64,000 nt of DNA from Paracoccaceae bacterium (GTDB taxonomy: Bacteria; Pseudomonadota; Alphaproteobacteria; Rhodobacterales; Rhodobacteraceae). Location: assembly GCA_024742705.1 (NCBI GenBank), contig JANSXZ010000020.1, positions 1 to 64,000 on the forward strand, in the 5' to 3' direction. This document shows positions 56,976 to 64,000 of the stretch, one piece after another. The translations under genes and the position numbers were made by a program. Each line of letters opens with the position of its first letter. Positions within the stretch are counted from its first letter, which is position 1. The notes under the pieces were generated by a model, which saw only the letters and a list, made by a program, of their open reading frames with translations, was not told the origin of the DNA and did no database searches.

Positions 56976-58402
56976 GGCCGGTGCATCCTTTCCACGGGCA
57001 GCAGGATATCGAAACGCCGCTGCAACGCGGCATCGGTATCGGCGGGGATATGGGCCGGAAAATGCGTGGCCAGCCTATGCAGAACCGCGCGCCGCGCGGC
57101 GTTGTTCATCGTCGGTGCGCCATTGGCCAGCCACGCATCAGGGGCCTGTCTGTCGGCGTGGGCGGGATAGACGAAATCCGATCGCATCCGGGCATAGGTT
57201 TCCGGATTGCCCAGAAAGTGGCCGTTGCCCCGGACGGTGCTGTCGATGCTGTCCACCGCAAGGGTTTCGGCGCTGACCTCGATTTGCATGGCCGCGCTGA
57301 GAATGGCGCCCAGCATGTCGTTGTCGATCACATAGGCTTCGAAGGACGTGGCCATCAGGCCGGCCTGGGTGATCAGGTTGGCACCCGCCTGCACCGCCAT
57401 CGTCACCGCCATGGCGTTTTCATATCCGGCCTGGGCATCCGCGATCTTGCTGTCGGTGGCACCGGCGATCGTGGAATTGGGCAGCCCGTAGAACTGGGCC
57501 ATCCGGCTGGCCGCCGCTGTCAGCAGCGCCTGTTCGCCACTGCCGCCGGCCATCCCCCCCGACCGCAGATCCGTCACCATCGGGCGTGCGCCACAAACTG
57601 CAAGCGCGCGGGGATCGGCCAGCCAGGCCAGAACCATCCCGGCAAGGGTTTCGGCATTGGTCTGGGCGAGGCAGCCGGCCATCGTCACAGGGCTGGATGC
57701 GCCCATCTGGCCGAAGGTGTTCACCATCAACGGCAGGCCCAGCCGCGCCGCCGCGATCAGCACGCCGCAGGCATCGGGATCGAACCGCAGCGGCGGCACC
57801 GCATGGTTCACATTCAGCGACAGGAAGGGCCGGGCGCGGAACGCATCTCCGGATCCGGCCAGATCGAAACACATCCCGGCGATGTCTTCGACATGCGCCG
57901 CCGTTCCGGCGCTGGTCATCACATGTTTCGATGTGCCGGCCAGCGTGGCCCGCCGGTAGCTGCAGTCGTGAATATCGACGATCATCGGCGACGCGCCGCC
58001 CGATCCTGTATGCAAACGGCCGGGTTCGAGCCCGATGTCATGTGCGGGGTCGCGGCCGTACAGCCCGAAGTCGCGGCGCAGCCCGGCCAGCGCCGCGTCA
58101 ACCAGCGCCTCGGGGAACAGCAGCCAGCCGTAATCTGTGATCGCGCCGCCTTGCGCCGTCACCAGCGCGAACGCCTCGGTGGGGGCGCTGGCCATGCCGG
58201 TGCGGGCCAGGATCGTGCGCGATGCCGCATCGATCTGGGCCATGTCGTCGGCGCTGAGCGCTTTCAGCCGCGCCGCGACCGGAGATGCCCGCCGCCCGGA
58301 TGCCGGCGTCGCGACGATCTTGCGGCGGCGGTGGCGGGGCGGGGCGAAGATGCGGTCATGGTTCGGTACCCTGTCGGTGCCGCGCGACCTTTCCAACGAC
58401 AC
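56942..58402 (-). CDS. MttB-like (non-pyrrolysine) methyltransferase
   Basis: About 486 residues of the trimethylamine methyltransferase (MttB/COG5598) superfamily. Recognisable segments are LDAG-like SADDMAQIDAASRTIL, a barrel core with HTGSGGASPMIVD, and late GHFLGNPETYARMRSDFVYP. No in-frame amber codon interrupts it, so it is the non-pyrrolysine type, like the glycine betaine methyltransferase MtgB. No corrinoid protein is adjacent. The start is uncertain: a GTG at 58402 was used, since no in-frame ATG precedes the conserved region; an ATG at 58359 is in another frame. Confidence 0.75.
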   Translation of the reverse strand: MSLERSRGTDRVPNHDRIFAPPRHRRRKIVATPASGRRASPVAARLKALSADDMAQIDAASRTILARTGMASAPTEAFALVTAQGGAITDYGWLLFPEALVDAALAGLRRDFGLYGRDPAHDIGLEPGRLHTGSGGASPMIVDIHDCSYRRATLAGTSKHVMTSAGTAAHVEDIAGMCFDLAGSGDAFRARPFLSLNVNHAVPPLRFDPDACGVLIAAARLGLPLMVNTFGQMGASSPVTMAGCLAQTNAETLAGMVLAWLADPRALAVCGARPMVTDLRSGGMAGGSGEQALLTAAASRMAQFYGLPNSTIAGATDSKIADAQAGYENAMAVTMAVQAGANLITQAGLMATSFEAYVIDNDMLGAILSAAMQIEVSAETLAVDSIDSTVRGNGHFLGNPETYARMRSDFVYPAHADRQAPDAWLANGAPTMNNAARRAVLHRLATHFPAHIPADTDAALQRRFDILLPVERMHRPCRSSSWAPGR

Positions 58403-58466
58403 GGACTTTCGAAAAGCAAATTGTCCGCCGGATATGGATAAAGAAAGCCGCATCCATGAGCCGCGC

Positions 58467-59363
58467 ATGTCCGGACCGCCCCGCAAGCTTCCCCTGACCG
58501 CGCTGCGCACTTTCGAGGCCGCGGCGCGCCGTCTCAGCTTCAAGGAGGCGGCGGATGAGCTCTGCGTCAGCACCACGACCGTCAGCAACCAGATCCGCCA
58601 GCTTGAGGCCGACTGGAACTGCAAGCTGTTCATCCGCAAGACCCGCGCGGTGGTGCTGACCGACGAGGGCCGTTCGCTGAGCCGGGTGGTGACCCGCGCC
58701 TTCGACGAAATCCGCAGCGAGGTGGAACGGCAAAAGAACCCCGCGCGTCGGTCCGTGACGCTGGCGGTGGGTCCGATCTTCGGGTCGCGCTGGCTGGTGC
58801 CACGGCTGGCGCGGTTTCGCGAACAGCATCCGCGCATCGATCTGGTGCTGCACGAAAGCCCCCGGTTCACCGATGCCGCTATGATGTCGACGCATCTGGC
58901 GGTGGATTGGGGCACCGGCGACTGGTCGGGGCTGGATTGCCGCAAGCTGTTCGCTGGCACCTACGCTCCGGTGGTGCGCGGCGATCTGATGCAGGCCTGT
59001 GGCGGGCTGTCCGAGCCCGCCGATGTGAACCGTTTCGCGGTCATCCATAAGGGCGACAAACCCGAACGGGCCGCCTGGATGAAACAGGCAGGCCACCCGG
59101 CGCTGGCGCCCTGTTCGGAAACCACGATCATCGATTCCAATCAGGCGCTTCAGGCCGCGCTGGATGGTCAGGGCATTTGCCTTGGGGTGTTTCCCTTCGT
59201 TCAGGCCGATGTGGATTCGGGCCGTCTGGTCAAACCTTTCGACATCGACATGCAGCCAGAGCGGGCATTCCACCTGCTCAGCAGGCCCAGCGGCGCGCGC
59301 ACGCGCGAGGGTTCGGCGGTGCGCGACTGGCTTCTGGCCGAGGCCGGCGTTTCACCCGGATAG
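58467..59363 (+). CDS. LysR-family regulator (GcvA-like)
   Basis: The 298-residue regulator has an N-terminal winged helix (ALRTFEAAARRLSFKEAADEL, HTH) and a type 2 periplasmic-binding-like effector domain. The start at MSGPPRKLPL fits the family; ATG at 58434 is possible. It diverges from the MttB-like gene with only about 64 bases between, so it probably controls that cluster. The C-terminal effector domain is normal in length. Confidence 0.9.
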   Translation: MSGPPRKLPLTALRTFEAAARRLSFKEAADELCVSTTTVSNQIRQLEADWNCKLFIRKTRAVVLTDEGRSLSRVVTRAFDEIRSEVERQKNPARRSVTLAVGPIFGSRWLVPRLARFREQHPRIDLVLHESPRFTDAAMMSTHLAVDWGTGDWSGLDCRKLFAGTYAPVVRGDLMQACGGLSEPADVNRFAVIHKGDKPERAAWMKQAGHPALAPCSETTIIDSNQALQAALDGQGICLGVFPFVQADVDSGRLVKPFDIDMQPERAFHLLSRPSGARTREGSAVRDWLLAEAGVSPG

Positions 59364-59990
59364 CACGGCGGTTTCGCGCACGCCTTGGGGCGTTGCGCCG
59401 ACACGGCAGGCCCCGGCATCCGCCGCAGCGCCGAACACCGTAACCGGGCAGCCGCCGAGAAACGCCGGCCTCGGCGCCACCGCCGCATGCCGCGCCGGGC
59501 GGCGCTGCGGTTCTGTGGAGTAATGCGGACAGGCCCCGCCTTCCAGCCGCCCGAGGCCGGGCAGCGGCCGCATCGGGCCCGGCCCGGCGCTGAACAGGAA
59601 CCGATCGAACCAGCAAACCGCGCGGGCGCTTGCCCCGGCCAGAACCACGCCGTCGGGCGCGGCATCGGCCAATGCCACGTCCCAACCGGTCTGCCGCCAG
59701 CGTGCGACCATGCGTTCGGTATCGCCGCCTGCGACATAAACGATGTCGGCATGTGCCAGACCGCGCGCCAGATCGGCGGCGCCCAGCGTTATTGGCAGAT
59801 GCCCATGCGTCCGGGTGCAGCCGCCGAACCGCGCAGGAAACCGGGACACGCGGCCTGGATCGTCGTTGTTGGCGGTGCCGATATAGGCGGTGCGCGGACG
59901 GGCCGGGCCGGTCTGTTCCAGGCAAAACCTGTCTAGCTGTGGAAAGCTGTCGTGGGTGAACCCGCCGCCACCGATCGCGATTATCTTCAT
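59352..59990 (-). CDS. Peptidase E (S51)-like protein with altered nucleophile motif
   Basis: The 212-residue protein starts MKIIAIGGGGF and has VAGGDTERM, both typical of dipeptidase E, which cleaves Asp-Xaa dipeptides. The nucleophile elbow reads AGASARAVCWF (S121) where most relatives have SAGA; the Gly after Ala is replaced by Arg. Activity is therefore uncertain. The gene overlaps the end of the LysR gene by 12 bases on the opposite strand and diverges from the ABC operon. Confidence 0.8.
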   Translation of the reverse strand: MKIIAIGGGGFTHDSFPQLDRFCLEQTGPARPRTAYIGTANNDDPGRVSRFPARFGGCTRTHGHLPITLGAADLARGLAHADIVYVAGGDTERMVARWRQTGWDVALADAAPDGVVLAGASARAVCWFDRFLFSAGPGPMRPLPGLGRLEGGACPHYSTEPQRRPARHAAVAPRPAFLGGCPVTVFGAAADAGACRVGATPQGVRETAVLSG

Positions 59991-60224
59991 GCGTCCCCCC
60001 GCGAGGTGTGCGGCAATTGGATCGATGATCCGACCATTGGCCTTTGCGCGGCGCCTGTCAAAGGCCGTGACCGCGCCGGCCGACGGGTGCCGGCAACCAG
60101 CGATGAATGAGAATAATGTCATCCATTGCCCCGCCGATTTGCGTTTGTCCCGAACCGGCTCCGGGGGAACGTTGTTGCCAAGCGTTCGCAGAAACGGCGC
60201 CCAACGAAAGGGAGGATACACAGA
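59991..60224. promoter_or_regulatory. Divergent spacer between the peptidase E-like gene and the ABC operon
   Basis: This 234-base spacer contains a short dyad GGATC-GAT-GATCC near 60019-60031. A ribosome site, AAAGGGAGG, precedes the binding-protein gene. No specific promoter or gene can be picked out with confidence. Confidence 0.35.
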
Positions 60225-61703
60225 ATGAAAAAATCACTGCTGACAGCCTCCGCGATGATCATGCTGGCCGGCATGGTGACGGCCGAACCCTCGGGAACGT
60301 TCCGCCAGGCCCACGAACTGGGCTTTGGGGCGCAATCCAGCCTCGACCCGATCTCGAAGGGCCGTGTGTTCCAGATTACCGAAAAGATCATGAACCGGCT
60401 GGTGCGGCCCGGTCTGGATGGCAAGCCGTCGGCCGATCTGTCGGTCGGGTGGGAAGCCAACGCAGACGCCACAGTCTGGACGTTCAAGCTGCGTGACGGC
60501 GTGACGTTTCATGACGGTGGCACCTTCGAGGCCGCCGATGTGGTCTATTCGCTGAACCGCGTTCTGGACCCCGACAGCGACAGCCCCGCGCGGTCGGCGG
60601 TGAAGATGATAACCGACGTAACGGCGGTGGACGACATGACGGTGCGGATCACGCTGGATACGCCCTTTGCCGACATGCCGCTGCAACTGATGGACTACCG
60701 CCTGCGGATGCTGAACGAAGGGTCGGGCGACACCATTGCAACCACGGGCAACGGCACCGGCCCGTTCCGCGTGGAAACCTTCGATGCCGAGGGCACGACC
60801 GTTCTGGTGGCTAACCCCGACTATTGGGAGGGCGCGCCGGGCGTCGCGCGCATGGAGGTGATCGGCATCGCCGACGGTCAGGCGCGGCTTCAGGCGCTTC
60901 TGGGCGGCCTGATCGACATGGCGCGCGGCATCACCGCGCAACAGCAGGTGATGCTGTCGGGTTCGAACCGCTCTGATGTTCAGGTGATCCCGACGGGCAA
61001 CTGGTGCGGCCTGGTGTTCCGCACCGATGTGGCTTCTTTCGACGATGTGCGGGTGCGCCGTGCGGTGCGTCTGGCGGCGGATCGCGAGGAACTGGTCAAG
61101 CTGGTGCTGGGCGGCCAGGGCACGGTGGCCTGTGACGCCCCGGTCGAGCCGAACGACCCGTACCGCGCCGATCTGTCCTGCCCGCAGGACATCGAAACCG
61201 CCCGCGCTTTGCTGGCCGAGGCGGGCTATCCCGACGGTATCGAAATCGACGTGCATGTCGCCACGCTCGAACCGACATGGCCGACGTTGGCCGTGGCCTA
61301 CCAGGAACAGGCCGCCGCCGCGGGGATCCGGGCGAATGTGGTGCAGGCACCGACCGATGGATACTGGTCCGAGGTGTGGATGAAGAAGGACGTGGTGGCC
61401 ACCCGCTGGAACGAACGCCCCGCCGATCAGGCCCTGCACGAGATCTATCTTTCCACCGCCAAGTGGAACGAAAGCTACTACATGGTCGTGGGCTTTGACG
61501 AAACGCTGGCCGCCGCGCGCCGCGAACTGGACTTCGAGGCCCGCAAGGCGATCTATGTCGATGTCCAGAAGCGTCTGTGGGAAACCGGCGGCACGTTGAT
61601 CCCCTATACCGTGACGCGGCTGGTGGGCGTGTCGTCGCGGGTTTCCAACCTGGATGCGGTCAAGAACGATGCGGTGCGCTGGCACCTGATCGCCGTCGAC
61701 TGA
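60225..61703 (+). CDS. Dpp/Opp-type ABC transporter substrate-binding protein
   Basis: The 492-residue family 5 solute-binding protein has a signal peptide (about residues 1-20, cut near TAE). The conserved WTFKLRDGVTFHDG and AADVVYSLNRVLDP segments are diagnostic. Such receptors bind peptides, nickel, glycosides or opines. The next genes are two permeases and an ATPase of the same class. The neighbouring divergent peptidase E-like gene makes peptides a reasonable guess. Confidence 0.92.
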   Translation: MKKSLLTASAMIMLAGMVTAEPSGTFRQAHELGFGAQSSLDPISKGRVFQITEKIMNRLVRPGLDGKPSADLSVGWEANADATVWTFKLRDGVTFHDGGTFEAADVVYSLNRVLDPDSDSPARSAVKMITDVTAVDDMTVRITLDTPFADMPLQLMDYRLRMLNEGSGDTIATTGNGTGPFRVETFDAEGTTVLVANPDYWEGAPGVARMEVIGIADGQARLQALLGGLIDMARGITAQQQVMLSGSNRSDVQVIPTGNWCGLVFRTDVASFDDVRVRRAVRLAADREELVKLVLGGQGTVACDAPVEPNDPYRADLSCPQDIETARALLAEAGYPDGIEIDVHVATLEPTWPTLAVAYQEQAAAAGIRANVVQAPTDGYWSEVWMKKDVVATRWNERPADQALHEIYLSTAKWNESYYMVVGFDETLAAARRELDFEARKAIYVDVQKRLWETGGTLIPYTVTRLVGVSSRVSNLDAVKNDAVRWHLIAVD

Positions 61704-61781
61704 TCGCTTTCCCGGCGTGGCGCTGCCGGTCGAGGCGGCGCCCCGTCTTTTCCTGTTCACCTATCTGCGGGACGTTTCAGA

Positions 61782-62672
61782 ATGCTGCGCATGTTGCTCC
61801 GCCGCCTGGTGCTGGGGGCCGCTAGGGTGGCGATCGTTTCCGTGATCATCTTCGCGGGGGTCGAACTGTTGCCGGGCGATGCCTGTACCGCTTTCCCCGA
61901 ACGTGAGGCCAAGGGCAAGCTGCTGGAAAACTGCCGCGAGGCGCAGGGGTTGAACCGGTCGGCCGGCGAACGCTATTTCGAATGGGCGCTGGGCGCGTTG
62001 CAGGGCGATCTTGGCGTCTCGGCAAACGGCCAGAGAAGCATCTCGGAACTGATCGGCGACAGGCTGGCGAATTCGCTTCTGCTGGCGGCCTGCGTTCTGG
62101 TGCTGGGTGTGCCGCTGGCGATCTTTTCCATGACGATCCCCGAATTCGTTTCGGCGACCGTGCTGATCCTGGTGTTTTCGATCTGGCTGGGCTGGTTGCC
62201 GGGCATCGTGCTGACTCTGGCACATGCCCCCGCATCCGAATTCTTTCCCGAAATCCTGTTGCCGGTTCTGGTTCTGACAATGGTGATGACCGCGCATATC
62301 CTGCGCATGGTACGGTCGTCGGTGATCGAGGTGATGGCCGGCGACTGTGTGCATATGCCCACGCTGAAAGGTGTGCCCTATTGGCGGATCGTGTTCCGCC
62401 ATGCCCTGCCCAATGCGCTGTTGCCGGCGATCAACGTGGTGGCCCTGACGATTGCGTGGCTTCTGGGCGGCGTTGTCGTGATCGAGGTGGTTTTCAATTA
62501 TCCCGGACTGGGCCGGATGATGATTGATACGATTTCAGACCGCGATCTGCCCGTGGTGCAGGCCATCGCGCCGATTGTGGCCACGGTTTATGTGGGTGTG
62601 AACCTGTCAGCCGATCTTCTGACGATGGTGGCCAATCCGCGCCTGCGCACGCTCCACATGAGACGCAAATGA
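61782..62672 (+). CDS. ABC transporter permease, DppB type
   Basis: This 296-residue membrane protein of the DppB/OppB class has the EAA-type loop near DCVHMPTLKGVPYWRIVFRH and the C-terminal PNALLPAINVVAL. Here the usual EAA motif is altered to a Cys/Val version (residues GDCVHMPTLKG). It starts about 79 bases after the binding protein and ends in an ATGA overlap with the next permease. Confidence 0.9.
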   Translation: MLRMLLRRLVLGAARVAIVSVIIFAGVELLPGDACTAFPEREAKGKLLENCREAQGLNRSAGERYFEWALGALQGDLGVSANGQRSISELIGDRLANSLLLAACVLVLGVPLAIFSMTIPEFVSATVLILVFSIWLGWLPGIVLTLAHAPASEFFPEILLPVLVLTMVMTAHILRMVRSSVIEVMAGDCVHMPTLKGVPYWRIVFRHALPNALLPAINVVALTIAWLLGGVVVIEVVFNYPGLGRMMIDTISDRDLPVVQAIAPIVATVYVGVNLSADLLTMVANPRLRTLHMRRK

Positions 62673-63556
62673 CCGCCACCCCCGCCTCCCGCACCAACAC
62701 CCGCCTGTCGCGCGTTGCGGCGGTTCTGGGCGATGTGATGTCGCGGCCTTCGGGCGCCATCGGCCTCACGCTGGTCGCGGCGCATGTGGTTCTGGCCCTG
62801 ATCAGCCCGCTGATCGTGCCTTATGGATACACCACGATGAATTCGGCGATGATGCTCACCGGTCCGGATGCGGCGCATTGGCTGGGCACCGATCACCTGG
62901 GCCGGAATGTCTTTACGCGGGTTCTTCTGGGCGGCCGCGAGGCGCTTTCGGTCACCGGCATCGCCACGCCGGTCGCGGTGATCTGGGGCGGCTTTGTGGG
63001 CATTTTCTTCGGGCTTGTGGGCGGTCGCATCGACGAGGTGATGATGCGCGTGGTGGATGCGTTCCTGTCGCTGCCTTGGATCCTGAAGATGCTGGTGCTG
63101 ATCGTCACATTAGGCACCGGCATCGAGGTTCTGATCCCGACGCTCGCCTTTTTCTACGGCATTCCGGTGATCCGCAGTGCCCGCGCGGGCACCCCTGCCG
63201 TGGTCGCGCGCGATTGTGTGTCGGCGGCCCGCGCGCGCGGGCACGGCCGGATGACGATCATCCGCCGCGAGCTTTTGCCGAACGTTCTCGATACGCTGAT
63301 GGTCGAAGGCGCGATGCGCTGGTCGTGGATGCTGCTGGCGTTTTCGTCGCTCTCGTTTCTGGGTTTCGGCGTGTCCCCGCCAACCCCGGACTGGGGGCTG
63401 ATGATCGCGGATGCGCGCGGGTTCATGTCATTCGCACCCTGGGGCGTTCTGGGCCCGGTGATTGCCCTGTCGTCGCTGATCATCGGGATAAACCTTACGG
63501 CGGATGCACTGGCCAAGGCGCTGGGCATCGACCGCGCCCAGAAGGCACCGGTATGA
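62669..63556 (+). CDS. ABC transporter permease, DppC type
   Basis: The 295-residue DppC/OppC-class permease has an N-terminal cytoplasmic tail and the LGTDHLGRNVFTRVLLGGR motif shared by this class. The loop RDCVSAARARGHGRMTIIRRE stands where the EAA motif is expected. Translation is coupled at both ends (ATGA with DppB above and the ATPase below). Confidence 0.91.
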   Translation: MTATPASRTNTRLSRVAAVLGDVMSRPSGAIGLTLVAAHVVLALISPLIVPYGYTTMNSAMMLTGPDAAHWLGTDHLGRNVFTRVLLGGREALSVTGIATPVAVIWGGFVGIFFGLVGGRIDEVMMRVVDAFLSLPWILKMLVLIVTLGTGIEVLIPTLAFFYGIPVIRSARAGTPAVVARDCVSAARARGHGRMTIIRRELLPNVLDTLMVEGAMRWSWMLLAFSSLSFLGFGVSPPTPDWGLMIADARGFMSFAPWGVLGPVIALSSLIIGINLTADALAKALGIDRAQKAPV

Positions 63557-64000
63557 AAATGGACGGAAATGTCATTGAAATCCACGATCTGTCGGTCGGA
63601 TTCACCGGGCGTTCAGGGGCCACCCTGCCGGTGTTGCGCAACATTGATCTGACCGTTCGGCCCGGCGAAAGCCTGGGCATCGTCGGAGAAAGCGGTTCGG
63701 GAAAATCGACGCTGGCGCTGGCGGCCATGGGGTTCTTGAAACGCGGCCTGCGCCGGCTGAACGGGTCGGTGTCGTTTCTCGATCACGACATTTTCGCCCG
63801 CACCCGGCCCGAACTGGAAAAGATCCGCGGAGGCCAACTGGCGCTGATCCCGCAAGATTCGGGCCAGTCCCTGACGCACACGCTGCGGATCGGCGCGCTT
63901 CCGGCGGCCGAACATACCGCCAGGGCGACAGAACTGTTGCGGCAGGTGCGACTACCGGATCCGGCGGCGATCCTGTCAGGGTTTCCGCATGAACTGTCCG
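63553..64000 (+). CDS. ABC transporter ATP-binding protein, DppD type (cut by window end)
   Basis: Only the first 149 codons are visible. The Walker A motif GESGSGKST lies at residues 45-53, and the Q-loop reads LIPQDSGQSLTHTLRIG. The signature begins at the very end (SGFPHELS), so the ABC signature and Walker B fall outside the window. It overlaps the upstream permease stop (ATGA). A second ATPase would be expected next. Confidence 0.92.
   Translation, partial: MKMDGNVIEIHDLSVGFTGRSGATLPVLRNIDLTVRPGESLGIVGESGSGKSTLALAAMGFLKRGLRRLNGSVSFLDHDIFARTRPELEKIRGGQLALIPQDSGQSLTHTLRIGALPAAEHTARATELLRQVRLPDPAAILSGFPHELS

Noticed and set aside
58359-58359. ATG on the minus strand as start of the MttB-like gene
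   Set aside because: It is in another frame and reaches a stop after about 30 codons; it would need a frameshift that the sequence does not prove.

Overview
The window looks like a chromosomal segment of a marine-type alphaproteobacterium of the Rhodobacterales (Roseobacter/Rhodobacter relatives). This is inferred from the high GC, the codon use, and gene families common there: NDUFA9-like protein, short-chain fatty acyl-CoA regulator, tripartite tricarboxylate transporter, non-pyrrolysine MttB relative, and a Crp/YeeE/Blh/SulP sulfur cluster. No rRNA, CRISPR or phage genes were seen. The only RNA gene is a tRNA-Leu(CAG).

Layout. 1-650: the right end of an IS5-type (IS903-like) element, a frameshifted IS3-type orfA relic, and tRNA-Leu. 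835-9595: NDUFA9-like protein and convergent uppP, then gltD - secreted protein - gltB (glutamate synthase). 9682-15156: housekeeping genes mtgA, GST, queG, a hydantoinase/oxoprolinase-like protein and an EamA transporter. 15205-17269: redox-repair genes (msrA-msrB, glutathione peroxidase, a one-cysteine thioredoxin-fold protein). 17381-22094: an EamA transporter, HU, AMP nucleosidase and adenine deaminase. 22199-25190: a tightly overlapping trio of membrane protein, MoxR-like ATPase and VWA/DUF2201 protein.

25308-33044 holds two very large DUF4214/RTX-like proteins with related C-termini, followed by a NIT-domain chemoreceptor (33137-35251). 35289-41482 is a divergently organised carboxylate-use locus: an ScfR/PccR-type regulator facing tctC-tctB-tctA and an oxalyl-CoA-synthetase-like acyl-CoA ligase. 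A ketopantoate-reductase-like gene and a universal stress protein follow. 43542-47390 is a stand-alone NRPS of order C-A-T-TE whose thioesterase has Cys in place of the usual Ser; it converges with a small P-loop kinase.

48242-54161 is a sulfur-handling cluster: a Crp/Fnr regulator with two cysteines in its sensor domain, DUF2892 protein, a split YeeE/YedE (TsuA-like) pair, a Blh-like persulfide dioxygenase, a SulP permease and an APC-like membrane protein. 54177-59363 carries an alpha/beta hydrolase and the run mttB-like, panE-like and FAH-family gene, diverging from a LysR regulator. 59352-64000 has a peptidase E-like gene diverging from a Dpp/Opp-type ABC operon that runs off the window end.

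The best candidates for undescribed biology are the Cys-thioesterase NRPS, the two-cysteine Crp regulator with its sulfur cluster, the MttB-like/PanE-like/FAH cluster, the MoxR-VWA trio, and the two giant DUF4214 proteins. All functional calls come from reading motifs and context; no database search was run.
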